64,000 nucleotides of DNA. It comes from Ehretia macrophylla. Its lineage: Eukaryota > Streptophyta > Magnoliopsida > Boraginales > Ehretiaceae. Below the pieces are notes generated by a model. That model had not been told where the DNA came from, did not search any database, and saw only the letters and a program-made list of their open reading frames with translations. This document shows positions 1 to 11,397 of the stretch, piece by piece (within the stretch, counting starts at the first letter, position 1; each line of letters begins with the position of its first letter). A program made the translations under genes and the position numbers. The stretch lies in NCBI GenBank assembly GCA_037974665.1, contig CM075767.1, positions 560,501 to 624,500 on the forward strand, written 5' to 3'.

Positions 1-1759
1 ATGATACATTACACTTAACCCTAACACTCCAAATCTTCACTTGATCTTCATTCACGATCCACGAACAACGATATCGATCACGATTAGCTGGCATAACCCC
101 AAACACTCTAGTGGGTGTACTCCGGATGTACCCCGATAAACCTATGACCCAACACCCCCTGGCAATCTCCGGACCAGGCGAGTAAGGGAATAGGGTACGG
201 AGTTTGAATATCCACTGGCAAGCCCTCTGCCGCCCAACCGATATTCAACACAACCGCCCCTGACACTATGGTCGCGAAACCACTATGCAATGCACTTAAC
301 AATAGCAAGTCAATATCAAAAATATGATCAATAACACGTGGGAGGATCAACAAAGTAGGTTGACCTCGGAATAGTTAGAATAGAAGCAGTTTATACAAGC
401 AATTAAGCAATTTTACAAAGGAGCATATTCAAGATATCCATAGAATTATGTCAAAAGCTTCGAAACAACTTGAAACCACATTTAAACATATAAGGAATCA
501 TGCCAAGGTTTTAGATGCGAGAGACAATCGAATTTACCCTTAAACCCCTTTGTTATTCAATCCGTTTTCCTTCCAAACTCAAGTTAATGTTTCAAATTCA
601 AGGGGAAGCAATACCAATCTTCTAACTAACCCTTAAGGTACCCCTATAACCCTTAAACACATTCAATTACCCGCAATTACCCCGAAAGCCCCAATTTTCC
701 TCTTATAGCGTTGAACTACACATACCTCAACCGGGCTTCAAACAAGGGTTAGCAAACCTTCTATAGCAACTAGGTAGCCTAAGAATACCAAATGTGAAGC
801 CCGATTCCACCCGGATTAGCATTAACCCCGAAACCCCTTTTATAAAGTCGGCTATTTCACATTTTATGCAAGTTTAGAGCAATTCGAGTGCACGGGGCTA
901 TTAGACTACCTTTATTAGCACCTAAGGCATCTATTAGAAGCATTGAATCAAGTTAATACACACAAGCACACAAAACCTAGAAATCCCGTCACTATTTACC
1001 CCTACGAATCAACCATCGATTTTTACCATTTAATATATGAAACGATAGCATAAATGTGGTCTCTACTACATGTATACAACATATATAAGCTTATTTGAGT
1101 ATTGAAATAGCATTTGATAACATTTCTAACAAATCAAGAAAATAGCAACAATTTTAAAATGCACATATAAGCATGAAAACCCTCACCAATGCGCATAGGA
1201 ACTCTCGGGAGGCTTGCAAATACCCTAAACTACTTATTCCTAGCTTGGCTTGGCTTGGTTTGAAGAATTGATGAAGCAAAATCTCTTATTTTCCTCTCTA
1301 GTTGCTGTCGGGTTTGCTACAGTGCAATTCAACTTATTTTTTTGTTTTTGTTTTGCTAGTTATGAGCTTATGTTGTGCTATATAATGAGTAAGTTGAGGT
1401 GGGTCATGTTGGGTGTTTAAATGGTCCACAAAAATGAACGTAGTTAGCTTTAAAACAAGCCTAAAGTATAAAAAGAATGCTAGCAATTAAAATCCTAAGT
1501 TAAGTTACGTAATACTATTCCTAGTTTGTTAAACACATTTTCTAAACGAGTGCTCCTATCGCTCCTAGCTCAATTGCACATTTTCCCCATTCCTATAACA
1601 ATTAATATGATTTAATAAAAATGCTAATTCATTAATATAATGCAGTTTAAAAGTGGAATGAATAGTAACTAAGAAAGACAACAAATAAAGCACATAATTA
1701 AATGCGCAAATAATGGATGCAACAGTAAGTGCATGCAGGCAAAAAGCTCGGGCGTCACA
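1..1759 (-). repeat. Alpha-1 3' LTR (partial)
   Basis: This aligns along its length with 6111-7863 and ends in GGGCGTCACA, the complement of the LTR start TGTGACGCCC. The copies differ by scattered substitutions, so this is not a very recent insertion. Confidence 0.92.
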
Positions 1760-1795
1760 TCCTCTCCCCCTTAAACTAATTGCGTCTACGCAATT
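1760..1795 (-). promoter_or_regulatory. Polypurine tract and pre-PPT stem-loop of alpha-1
   Basis: On the minus strand the run TTTAAGGGGGAGAGGA (1760-1775) abuts the 3' LTR and is the expected plus-strand primer. Just upstream, 1778-1795 forms AATTGCG, a 4-nt loop, CGCAATT, a perfect 7-bp stem. The same stem occurs at this place in every other element here. Confidence 0.88.
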
Positions 1796-1798
1796 CTT

Positions 1799-2515
1799 AC
1801 ATGATCCGGCGAATAACTTTGGATAGCGATCTCGTATCTGATCATCTCTCTCCCAGGTAGCATGATCTAACCCGTGATGATCCCACAGAACTTTAACCAT
1901 CGGAATGTTTTTAGTCCTCAGCTCCTGAACTTCCTGATCCACAATCCGAAGAGGTTTCTCCGTGTAGGTCAAAGTTTCACTGAACTTTAAAGGCTTGGGC
2001 TCAAGAACATGAGAAGGATTTGGCTGATACTTCCGAAGCATAGAAACATGGAAGACATCATGAATTCTGCCAAGGCTATGAGGCAAAGCTAGACGATAAG
2101 CCAATTCACCAATGGTTTCGGTTATCTCAAACGGTCCCACATAACGAGGACTGAGTTTACCTCTTCTACCATGCCAAATCAAACCCTTGCGAGGATAAAT
2201 TTTTAGAAATACTCGATCTCCTACGGCAAATTTTAGATCACGACGGCGTCTATCTGCATAACTCTTTTGCCGGCTCTGTGCTATGAGCATTCTTTTTCTG
2301 ATAAACTGTACATGATCAATCATTCTGGTCATCTCAAGTAGAAAAGTAGGGTCAATAGTCTTCATCTCACCAACCTCATCCCAGTATAGAGGAGACCAGC
2401 ATTTATGCCCATAAAGTGCCTCATAAGGTGTCATACCAATAGTAGCTTGATAACTATTGTTGTAGGCGAACTCTGCGAGTGGCAAATACTTCTCCCAACT
2501 CTTACCGAAGTCCAG
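1799..2515 (-). pseudogene. Alpha-1 integrase C-terminus and chromodomain
   Basis: An open minus-strand frame carries the end of the integrase core (motif [12 protein letters not shown], then PYEALYGHKCWSPLYW), the basic GPY/F-type module (SPRYVGPFEI) and a chromodomain-like tail (VKVLWDHHGLDHATWE then YPKLF). This module is known to steer chromovirus integration to heterochromatin. The frame stays open through the polypurine tract into the LTR, where it reads on to about 1565, so the normal polyprotein stop is lost or lies there. Upstream, between 2515 and 2728, the frame is broken by stops. It is the best preserved part of alpha-1. Confidence 0.88.
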
Positions 2516-3188
2516 AATACAAGCTCATAACATATCCTTGAGGATTAAGATAGTTCTCTCAGATTGACCGTCTGTCTGAGGATGATAAGCTGTACTAAAA
2601 CTCAAAGTCGTGCCCAAAGCTTTCTAAATCTTTTGCCCGAACTGAGATGTAAATCGGGGATCTCTATCTAACACAATACTCTTTGGAATCCCATGAAGTC
2701 TGACAACATTCTCAATATACAACTCTACTAGCTTATCAACAGAATCAGTCTTTTTTTAGCAATGAAATGAGAAGTCTTGGTCAATCTATCAACAACAACC
2801 CAAACTGAGTCATTACCCTTCAAAGACCTCGGCAAATCAGAGACGAAATCCATGGTAATGTGGTCCCATTTCCAAACAGGAATGGCCAACGACTGTAACA
2901 ACCCTGCCAGTCTCTGATGTTCGGCTTTAACCTTCTGACAAGTAAGACATCTAGCCATATAGTTGGCAATTTTTCTCTTCATATTGTTCCACTAGAAGTT
3001 CTGCTTCAAATCTTTATACATCTTTGTACTGCTTGGATGGATGGTATACTTAGAACTGTGTGCTTCAGCAAGAATATCCTTCTTCAGAGTTGGCTCACTC
3101 GGAATACAGATTCTACCTTTGAATTTGAGAATTCCATCATCATGCAAATTGAAATCCGACTCTCCTCATTTAGACTTCTCTAAGACTT
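2516..3188 (-). pseudogene. Alpha-1 integrase zinc finger and core, broken
   Basis: Translation of 2728-2982 on the minus strand gives the end of the HHCC zinc domain (CLTCQKVKAEHQR) and the start of the catalytic core (MDFVSDLPRS, then VVVDRLTK). Downstream to 2516 the core continues in other frames, including the region of the second Asp, with several stops and shifts. An in-frame stop just upstream of 2982 separates this piece from the RNase H frame. Compared with gamma-1 (57227-59383) it is the same integrase type, clearly inactive. Confidence 0.82.
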
Positions 3189-3866
3189 TCAACAATTGAG
3201 GATCAGCCTGTTAAGCTTCTCGAATCTTGGATAATAATAGAGATTGAATTGCAGACTTGTGAATTGAATACCAGAATTTGAAGTATTAGGCTTCCATAAG
3301 CATAGTTCCTCCATGAATTCCCAATTCTTGATGATTAAGCTAGCAGCAGTAGCCTTTCGGCTCAAAGCATCAGCAATAATATTGGCCTTGCCTGGAAGAT
3401 AGTTAATAGTGCAGTTGTAGTCTTCAAGTAATTCCAGCCAACGCCTCTGCCTCATGTTCAACTCTTTATGTGAAAACAGATATTTCAAGCTCTTATGATC
3501 TGTAAAGATTTCAAACTTGTTGCCCCAGAGATAATGACGCCATTTCTTTAATGCAAGAATGATAGCTGCGAGCTCAAGATCGTGTGTCGGATAATTGAGT
3601 TCATAAGGTTTCAATTTAGCATTTTGTGCACAAGTAGGAGTAATAAATGAATGAGTGGCCTCGGAGTCAATTAAAACCTTAACTGATTGATCATTGAGAA
3701 GAAAAGTACCTTCTACTACAGTCTTTGTATCCAGAAGCTCCTCTGCATCCAAAGCAAATACACGGGCCTGACCTCGCGGTGCTGGTGCGGTAGCTGGTGC
3801 CCTGGTCTGAGAATTCTGAGCCGATGTCTGACCCCTGGTGTTCTTGTATTTCAGACAATCTTTCAC
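3189..3866 (-). pseudogene. Alpha-1 gag tail/protease start fused to RNase H
   Basis: This 225-codon open frame begins in the second zinc knuckle ([11 protein letters not shown]), passes the protease start ([12 protein letters not shown], where Glu replaces Gly of the usual DSG), then jumps at about 3625 directly to the RNase H tail ([27 protein letters not shown]). In gamma-1 those points are about 1.5 kb apart, separated by the rest of the protease and all of the reverse transcriptase. The deletion kept the frame open. Upstream of 3866, 3867-3965 encodes two CCHC knuckles ([14 protein letters not shown] and [14 protein letters not shown]). Confidence 0.86.
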
Positions 3867-4990
3867 TCTGTGCTGGTCACTCCCACAGCCTATACACTTG
3901 TTCTGTTTCCTCCAACAAACCTCCTCAGTATGACCCTGACGCTGACAAAAGCTGCACTGTTGGTGACGTCTTAGAGCAGTGCCTTCCGAAGGAGCTTTGA
4001 AAGTAGAGGTAGCTGAACTACCTTGCTGCGAACGAGATACCGCTGGACGAGATTGACTCTGAGTCTGACTCTGAACTGGCTGTGCATGAGTCTAAGTAGG
4101 CCCTGTATAACTCTGAGTCTGCCTCGGCTGTGGACTCTGCCCAACTGAAATAGTCTGTCTCTGGTACCCCTGACTCTGAGTCTGGAACTGCCGCTTACTC
4201 GATTGACTAGTCTTGGCTAACATTTCTGCCTTGCGCTTTCATAACTCGAGGCAGCTCTAACCACTGCAGCATAATTAGGGTAATCATTTGCAGACAAATT
4301 TAGCATAATATCATTTCTCAACCCCATAATGAATCTCTACATTTTCATATCCTCATGTTGCACCAATGCCGGTACATAACGGGAGAGCCTAGTAAAAGTA
4401 GTCTCATATTGGTCCACTGACATATTTCCCTGCTTCAAAGCTATGAACTCTGCTTGGTGTCTGTCATGGGCAACCACCGATATATATTTGTCTCGGAATT
4501 CACGGACGAAGTCAGCCCACGAATGATGAACCCTCTCGGCTTCCCATTTCTCGCTAATAGTACGCCACCACTCTTCGGCGTCACCCTCCAGAAGAAATAT
4601 GGCATAGGTAATTTTCCTCTCATCACTGCACTCGAGAATTGCAGCTACCCTTTCAAACTTCCTGAACCACAATTCAGCTTTCATATCATCAGGTTCTCCA
4701 AAGAAGTTGTAGGCCCCATGATGTAAAAATCTGTCATACAAATTAACTCCTGTAGCACTACTACCCTTGACTCTGGCAGCCTGATTACCTCTGGCAGCCC
4801 CTGTCTGACCCTGCTGAGTTACGAACTAGGCAATGGTATTCATAGCAGTAGCCATAGTAGCCAGAATATGTGCAGTGCTGGGTTCTGGTCCCTGTAGTGG
4901 TGCATTCTCTGCTACACCTGCTTCATGCCTGGGAACCTCCTCCGGTTGTCTGTCAACATTCTGATTCTCAGTTCGACGACGGGGTCCCAT
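3867..4990 (-). pseudogene. Alpha-1 gag
   Basis: The likely start is ATG at 4990-4988 (MGPRRRTENQ), about 350 nt downstream of the primer site. Gag is then broken by a TAG at 4826-4828 and another stop at 4337-4339. The middle frame (4337-4741) holds the Retrotrans_gag core: FFGEPDDMKAELWFRKFE, EGDAEEWWRT, FRDKYI, LKQGNMSVDQYE, FTRLSRYVP. A Gln-rich linker and two CCHC zinc knuckles follow. It would form the capsid and bind RNA; it is a pseudogene here. Confidence 0.87.
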
Positions 4991-5343
4991 TCCAGATAAC
5001 TAGAATGCAAGGTATTATGACAAGCATTTGTATAATTCACAGTTAAATCACATAAGAACAAGTTCAAATAAGTTAACATAAGATCGCACATAGGGTCATA
5101 CAACACTTTACATAATAAGATACAAGTAAAACGATTAGTCATACTTTCCATTCTTAACTTTCCACTTTTACATAATAACTCAAATAAGACCTTTCACATT
5201 CTCGCTTTCATGCTAGCATGTGCTTAATCATTCAATCTTTCTCTTTGCCATTCAAGGTAACATTTATTCACATAATCACACATTAACTCAATAGACTCCT
5301 ACCCACAGACCGAGAAAATTAACCCGGCAACATGCATCTATAA

Positions 5344-5355
5344 GCTCTAATACCA
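5344..5355 (-). promoter_or_regulatory. Alpha-1 primer binding site (initiator Met tRNA)
   Basis: The minus strand reads TGGTATTAGAGC, one change from TGGTATCAGAGC, 6 nt inside the 5' LTR end. It fits the 3' end of plant initiator-Met tRNA. Confidence 0.88.
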
Positions 5356-5878
5356 CCTAAATGTCACGCCCCGACCCAATCCCACGCTAAAGGTTAAGTT
5401 TGGACCCGACACACGGACAGAGTCTCATCTATACCGTGGACATTCTGAAAACCTGTAATCACTCAAATAAAGCCACAATACAACAAGACAAGCTTTTATA
5501 ACTAAAGTTCAAAGGTTCAAGGCCATCTGAGCCTTGAAGCATACAACAGCTCAAGATCACACAAGCATGCAACCAACTTAACTTCTTCATAAATCCGTTT
5601 ATCATGCCATTCTAAAATAACATTGGAATATTCCTAGGAGTTGAAACCAAGCATACTTTAGAACATACACACCCAAGCATGCAAGTAACTAGAAATAGAA
5701 CATAATTATTACAAACTGTGGTTTCTCAAACCTATCACTACAACCAACTATCTTTCGATTTGTAGCTACAAGAATATACATAGCCCTTAGGCCACAAAAT
5801 AGATCATAATATAGCAATACAAGTACGCCATGTAGTAACAAGAAAACACATCCACCTCAGACAACAAACACATAGCAA

Positions 5879-5956
5879 CTAGGGCAAAGGCTTTGCCTGA
5901 ACTTCTTCATCTTCTACTATCACCTCAACTAGTTGGGGATCACCCTCAGCACTTCC
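5879..5956 (-). other. LTR-borne short acidic reading frame (alpha-1)
   Basis: Directly after TTTCAG, the minus strand encodes 25 codons and a stop: it begins GSAEGDP, has an acidic core VEDEEV and ends PLP. Alpha-2 has the same frame at 48296-48376 with one extra codon and several synonymous changes. The frame is also open upstream across the LTR stem-loop (PHWATVVAHTSIYVSG). Whether it is translated is unknown. Confidence 0.45.
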
Positions 5957-5978
5957 TGAAACATATATCGAGGTATGA

Positions 5979-5992
5979 GCAACCACTGTTGC
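5979..5992 (-). other. Conserved LTR stem-loop (alpha-1)
   Basis: GCAAC, loop CACT, GTTGC on the plus strand, flanked in element sense by CCCTCACTGG upstream and CTCAT downstream. It is the alpha version of a stem-loop found in every LTR family in the window. Confidence 0.6.
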
Positions 5993-7863
5993 CCAGTGAG
6001 GGATAAAGTCTCCCGGGGCGTGCAATGCAACAGGTAATACAGTTAAACAATAATAGCAATTAAACCATTCAAGAAATAACAATAGCTTAAGTAACCACAC
6101 ATTAAAAGAATACATTACACTTAGCCCCAACACTCCAAATCTTAACTTGATCTTCATTCACGATCCACGAACTACAATCTCGATCACGATAAGCCGGTAT
6201 AACCCCAAACACTCCAGTGGGTGTACTCCGGATATACCCCGATAAACCTATGACCCAATACCCCTGGCAATCTCTGGACTAGGCGAGTGAGGGAATAGGG
6301 TACGGAGTTTGAATATCCACTAGCAAGCCCTCTGCCGCCCAGTCGATATTCAACACAACCGCCCCTGACACTATGATTGCGCAACTACTATGCAATGCAC
6401 TTAACAATGGCAAGTCAATATCAACAATATGATCAATAACATGTAGGAGGATCAACAAAGTAGGTTGACCTCGGAACAGTTAGAATAGAAGCAGTTTATA
6501 CAAGTAATTAAGCAATTTTACAAAGGAGCATATTCAAGATATCCATAGAATTATGTCAAAAGCTTCGAAACAACTTGAAACCACATTTAAACACATAAGG
6601 AGTCATGCCAAGGTTTTAGATGCGAGAGACAATCGAATTTACCCTTAAACCCCTTTGTTATTTAATCCGTTTTCCTTCCAAACTCAAGTTAATGTTTCAA
6701 ATTCAAGGGGAAGCAATACCAATCTTTTAACTAACCCTTAAGGTACCCCTATAACCCTCAAACACATTAAATTACCCGTAATTATCCCAAAAGCCCCAAT
6801 TTTTCTCTTATAGCGATGAACTACATATACCTCAACCGGGCTTCAAACAAGGGTTAACAAACCTTCTATAGCACCTAGGTAGCGTAAGAATACCAAATGT
6901 GAAGCCCGATTCCACCCGGATTAGCATTAACCCCAAAACCCCTTTTATAAAGTTGGCTATTTCACATTTTATGCAAGTTTAGAGCAATTCGAGTGCACGG
7001 GGCTATTAGACTACCTTCATTAGCACCTAAGGCATCTATTAGAAGCATTGAATCAAGTTAATACGTACAAGTACACAAAATCCTAGAAATCCCGTCACTA
7101 TTCACCCCTACGAATCAACCATCGATTTCTACCGTTTAATATATGAAACAAGAGCATAAATGTGGTCTATACTACATGTATACAACATATATAAGCTTAT
7201 TTGAGTATTGCAATAGCATTTGATAACATTTCTAACAAATCAAGAAAATAGCAACATTTCTAAAATACACATATAAGCATGAAAACCATCACCAATACAC
7301 GTAGGAACTCTTGGGAGGCTTGCAAACACCCTAAACTACTTGCTCCTAGCCTGGCTTGGCTTGGTTTGAAGAATTGATGAAACAAAGTATCTCTTTTTAC
7401 TCTATACCTGCTGTCGGGTTTGCTACAGTGCAATTCAGCTTATTATTTTTTTTGTTTTGCTAGTTATAAGCTTATGTTGTGCTATATAATGAGTAAGTTA
7501 AGGTGGGGTCATGTTGGGTGTTTAAATGGTCCACTAAAATGAACGTAGTTAGCTTTAAAACGAGCCTAAAGTATAAAAAGAATGCTAGCAATTAAAATCC
7601 TAAGTTAAGTTTCGTAACACTATTCCTAGTTTGCTAAACATATTTTCTAAACGAGTGCTCCTATCGCTCCTAGCTCAATTGCACATTTTTCCCATTCTTA
7701 TAACAATTAATATGATTTAATAAAAATGTAATTCATTAATATAATGCAGTTTAAAAGTGGAATGAATAGTAACTAAGAAAGACAACAAATAAAGCAAAGA
7801 ATTAAATGTGCAAATAATGGATGCAATAGTAACTGCATGCAGGCAAAAAGCTCGGGCGTCACA

Positions 7864-8236
7864 CCATGGGTTTAATTTCGTTGGGTGAGGGCACAAGATA
7901 CCAAAATCTGATAAGAGTATTTGACTCAATTTTAGATTCTATTGCTAGGTGTCATTCATCTGCAATCACATCGGATGTCATATTTCTTGGGATCCATTAC
8001 CTAATCATCGGAGTCAGTTTGGTAAAACTCTCTAAAGAACTCATCAGGTGGCATAGATTTCATCCCACTACGATATGGCTACGTCTGTGAGCTAGAGTCC
8101 CGTTGTTTTACTTCCCCAGTGTTGCTATGGGATCTTTGGTGATATTAAGGATCCTAGTAGGACTTCTTCTAATACAATCTCTGAGTTTAGTCACGGATGA
8201 TTTATACAATATTTCCCTAGATATTTAGGTTGTAAG
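7864..8236 (-). pseudogene. Probable fragment of the old copia polyprotein
   Basis: This lies between alpha-1 and the beta relic. It is continuous with 10378 onward once the relic and its GTAAG duplicate are removed, and I therefore place it in the same minus-strand copia element, downstream of integrase. Short stretches of minus-strand translation (RRSPTRILN, then SMPPDEFF) are open, but I recognise no catalytic motif. Assignment rests mainly on position. Confidence 0.35.
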
Positions 8237-8508
8237 TGTGAGACACCGGAATTTTCCCTATTTGTAATTACGTGTTTTCACTTGTTTAAATGTTATTAGA
8301 ATTAGTATATATGTTTATATGTGAGTTATTAAATGATCTTTCATTAAAGGTGCATTTAAAAGACATTTGAAAAACAAATAATGTGACTTTTCATTTTCTT
8401 TTGTAAAATTGTGTAGTATAACTAGATCATATGTAATTAAATGCTTATGAATAAATGTTGTCCCCAAAAATAGTCTACTAAAAATAGTATTTAAGTTGGG
8501 GCGTGACA
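8237..8508 (+). repeat. Beta relic 5' LTR remnant
   Basis: Starts TGTGAGACACC and ends GGGGCGTGACA. At 272 bp it is far shorter than the 2.4 kb beta LTRs; the end and following interior match the beta element at 53200-53233 inverted. Confidence 0.75.
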
Positions 8509-8514
8509 TTTAAG

Positions 8515-8528
8515 TGGTATCAGAGTGC
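8515..8528 (+). promoter_or_regulatory. Beta relic primer binding site
   Basis: TGGTATCAGAGTGC begins 7 nt after the LTR end and fits initiator-Met tRNA. Like the beta element, it is followed by GCATGTTTAGCTGTCAGCC. Confidence 0.85.
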
Positions 8529-9240
8529 ATGTTTAGCTGTCAGCCGGGGTATCCTCAGAATGTAGGTAGTGGTCTTGTCATGAATGCATGTACTAAGTGT
8601 AAAGTGAATTACATGTTAATATGTTTATGTGATTAATCTACTTATGTGACTAACTTTCTATGTGATCAATATGCCTTATGTGTTAAGTGAATTAAATGTG
8701 GTCAATGTGCTTTATGTGAATAACGTGTCTTACGTGCTCAATATACTATAAGTAATTAATGTGAGTTACTTGATCAACTTGTGTTGTGTAGTTTGTTGCT
8801 TATGAGACTTTAATTATTTATAACTTACTTATGTGATATAACTTGTTTACGTGATATTGGCTTTTTATGTGCTGAATTGTGCATTATGTGATAATGTTGT
8901 ATTATATGATAATCGTGCACTATGTTGTACTTGTTTTCATAAGATATAATTGTATATATGCTATAACTATGGGAGACTCTTCTAGGCAAAGTAAGGATGA
9001 TTGTCAGAGCTCTCGGAATCAGAGGAAGACTCTGTAGGAATGAATTCATGTCCTTTAAGCAAGATAGCCTGTCAGTTACACAGTTGGTTAAAGTACTGCT
9101 TGACTTTGGTGTTATCCATTCCTTTATGGTACCTACCCGAGTGCAACGTGCTAAAATGTAAGTAAAGAGTTTGCCTTATATGATTGAAGTTAGCACATGC
9201 ATGATATCAACTGATGACTGAGTAGTATGTGAAGCTTAAA
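8529..9240 (+). pseudogene. Beta relic interior with protease remnant
   Basis: Most of this stretch is non-coding leader sequence. At about 9080-9160 the plus strand encodes KVLLDFGVIHSFMVPTRVQ, a decayed aspartic protease active-site region (Phe in place of Ser in DSG). Gag and the rest of pol are missing. Confidence 0.7.
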
Positions 9241-9839
9241 CATATGAAATTCTGATTGATGAGCATGCTCGGGACTAATACGGGGTGTAGCCAAAGCGGA
9301 GATTACCTGTTTAATTGATTGTTGATACAAAACCATGAGGAGCACGCTCGGGACTAATCCGGGGTGTAGCCAAAGTGGACATTACTTTCTTAGTAGCGCG
9401 CTGAGGTTAATCTAAGGCGTTACATTGTTAACTGATTGTTGATTGTTGAAGTGTCGGGAGTCGGGCAACCCTCGTTGTTGACTTCTCGAATTAAGTCACA
9501 TTGTTGTAAGCTTTGATAATGTTGTGTCACCTCGGGAGCCATCCTGGGCTGCGGGCACAGTTATCATGGCTACTCCCTATCTCGCATAGGCGAAGAGGCC
9601 ATGGGGTGTAGGTCTAGGTCAAGGTACCTCAGGATTGTGTCATTGGGTTTGAAGGAGTTGGTGAGCATTGAAAATGGTGTATAGAGCTTCATCAACAAGT
9701 GTATCATATCCTTATTGTGTGTTTACTATTGTTATTATATCTGTATTGTTATCAGTGTTAATTGCGTGTTGTAGCTTGTGGGTAATTTCCAAGGTGGTAA
9801 GGTATATGTGTTCAAAAGATCTATCGAATTCCTCACTAG

Positions 9840-9856
9840 GCTTGTTTTATATAAGC
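9840..9856 (+). other. Conserved LTR stem-loop (beta relic)
   Basis: GCTTG ... TAAGC, preceded by CCTCACTAG and followed by TCACTCTC. The stem closes with one G-U pair. Confidence 0.5.
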
Positions 9857-9882
9857 TCACTCTCATTCGTTATCTGCATTCA

Positions 9883-9975
9883 GGTGTTACTGAATAGGAT
9901 TACGGGTACGTGCCTCAGGAAGTTGAGAATGTGCCTTATGTGGACGAGTCTTATGTGCCGGAGTCATGTCCATGA
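9883..9975 (+). other. LTR-borne short acidic reading frame (beta relic)
   Basis: 31 codons starting at the AG|G after the stem-loop: GVTE, one stop, then DYGYVPQEVENVPYVDES and a terminal stop. It has exactly the length of the copy at 37869-37961. In the last 15 codons I count five synonymous changes and one amino-acid change between the two. Confidence 0.45.
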
Positions 9976-10377
9976 GCTTGTCTTAGTCTTTGTAGTAAGA
10001 TGTATTGTATAACTTACTTAAGATAAAGACTTATATAATGCTAGTTTAGTAGTCTTTCTTTTGAACATGATTAGATTGCTATACTAGTTTATAATCTATT
10101 TTGGAAATGTATGATATAGCATATGGATTGATGTTGGAATGGAGGCGTATAACTTATGAATGAACTGTTGTATGGTTGTTGAATATATATGGAAATGGTT
10201 GTGTTATATGTTGTTGCAAAAGTTGTGGAGTTGTTGTTGATCTTTGGAGTTGGATGTATGAAGTTAAAAATGGTTGGTTTAGAGCCCTGGTATCCGTGTT
10301 ACTATCGTTATACTGTCGAAATTATGTTGCGTCCTAACTGATCGTAGGTGGGGGTCGAGTTGGGGCATGACAGTAAG

Positions 10378-11397
10378 CTTATCCATCCTCATACCTTTTG
10401 AATATAAAATAGCACATATCCAATCTAGGTCTCAACTGTTATTCAGTTCATAAGCTAGATAATCCCATACATGGACATATTTCTACATCCATTAATCTAG
10501 GGATGTCCTATGGACTGATATAGACAGAACTAGATTTAGTATGTGTACTGCTATTTAACAATATATTTTCAAAAAAATGCTAGTAACTTGATTCATCACG
10601 AATCTTACCATATCTCCAAGAGAGAGCAAATTTTCCTTTTTTAATGCACTATTCCTGTAGAAATCTTGGTATGTAGTGAGTAGACACAATTTACTGTGTG
10701 ACAACTAGTTGTTAAACCAAGACTTCACACAATCGTGTGTACCTAATCTATTTTTAGCTTTTGTGCTTTAGAGGCGTGATCAATGGCTTAAGATCCAATA
10801 GGTCCAGTGACCTATTCTAACCAATTCTCTAAAGTTTGTTTAGATTAACCTAAACACAAATGGCACAAAATAGATAGGAGAAAAACCTCTTTATGTACAT
10901 GACTGTATCTACCCAGTGCTATGCAGTGATATTATCATCAGAAATAATCGAAGAATAAACTATTTGCATATTTTCCAAAAAAAAACTTGGATCCATTCAA
11001 AACAAAATGAACATCCAAACTAACTATTGCGAAACCTGAAAAAAAGTTCATCGCAAAATAGGAAAACTTGCAAAACATTATTCAAAGACTATTTATTTCT
11101 GAAATAAAATAACATCTCCCACTGCATATGCCCATATGCTGGTCCTTATGCCTCCTTGCAATTTATAATCTCCTCTAAACCATCTTCCTGGTGTCTTGAA
11201 ACCTCTGCAAAAAATTACAGTCAACATTAGTGGTGCCTGAGTCTACTATTCACAAAGAAGTATAATCTACCACTAAAAGGGTTTCAACTAGAAAGAAAAT
11301 ATAGGTACCTGTCTCGCCCTTAGCTAGGTACATGAGGCCGATCTTCTTCCAATGCTTGACACAGAGCCGCACTTGAAGCAGTTTCCTTGGGGCTTAT
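10378..11397 (-). pseudogene. Old copia: zinc knuckle, protease and pre-integrase remnants
   Basis: Read on the minus strand from 11397 leftward. First come the pieces of a CCHC zinc knuckle (CFKCG, then in a shifted frame HWKKIGLMYLA). Next is an aspartic protease start at about 11240 (IVDSGTTN) followed by AVGDVILF at about 11110. At about 10800-10860 lies a decayed GAG-pre-integrase region (VNLNKL, RSLDLLDLKPLI). This order, gag, protease, integrase, is Ty1/copia-like. Many stops and shifts show it is long dead. 11393-11397 is the CTTAT used as target by the next insertion, and the zinc-knuckle region continues at 21739. Confidence 0.72.

Larger units (their letters stand above)
1..7863 (-). 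mobile_element. Alpha-1, Ty3/gypsy chromovirus, left end outside window
   Basis: Two direct LTR copies (1-1759, truncated by the window start, and 5362-7863) bracket a 3.6 kb interior with a polypurine tract, minus-strand gag, protease, RNase H, integrase and chromodomain remnants, and an initiator-Met primer site. The order gag to integrase with a C-terminal chromodomain places it in the Ty3/gypsy chromoviruses, probably the Tekay/Del clade (inference from family knowledge). Window position 1 aligns with about 6111 of the right LTR, so roughly 750 bp of the left LTR lies outside. Most of protease and reverse transcriptase is deleted and several stops are present, so it cannot move on its own. 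The right flank begins CCATG; its duplicate would lie beyond the window. Confidence 0.93.
5362..7863 (-). repeat. Alpha-1 5' LTR
   Basis: A 2502-bp LTR bounded by TG and CA. In element sense it starts TGTGACGCCCGAGC and ends GGGGCGTGACA. It contains a GC-rich block around 6190-6390, a TATA-poor upstream region, a stem-loop at 5979-5992 and a short acidic reading frame at 5879-5956. Confidence 0.92.
9245..10372 (+). repeat. Beta relic 3' LTR, truncated at its start
   Basis: Matches the second half of the beta LTRs at 37449-39887 and 53233-55357 inverted and ends GGGGCATGACA. A block of about 35 bp containing GCTCGGGACTAAT is present twice (near 9265 and 9345). Confidence 0.82.
8232..10377 (+). 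mobile_element. Beta relic, shrunken Ty3/gypsy element
   Basis: The element spans 8237-10372 and is flanked by a perfect 5-bp duplication GTAAG (8232-8236 and 10373-10377), so both outer ends are original. Inside are a 272-bp remnant of the 5' LTR, a primer site, about 700 bp of interior with a protease remnant, and the last 1.1 kb of a 3' LTR of the beta family (matches 49200-49500 and 53900-54200 inverted). At least two large internal deletions have occurred. It is inserted in the copia element. Confidence 0.85.

Noticed and set aside
7864-8236. A host gene exon between elements
   Set aside because: It is continuous with the copia fragment at 10378 once the relic is excised and has stops in all frames; copia remnant is the simpler reading.
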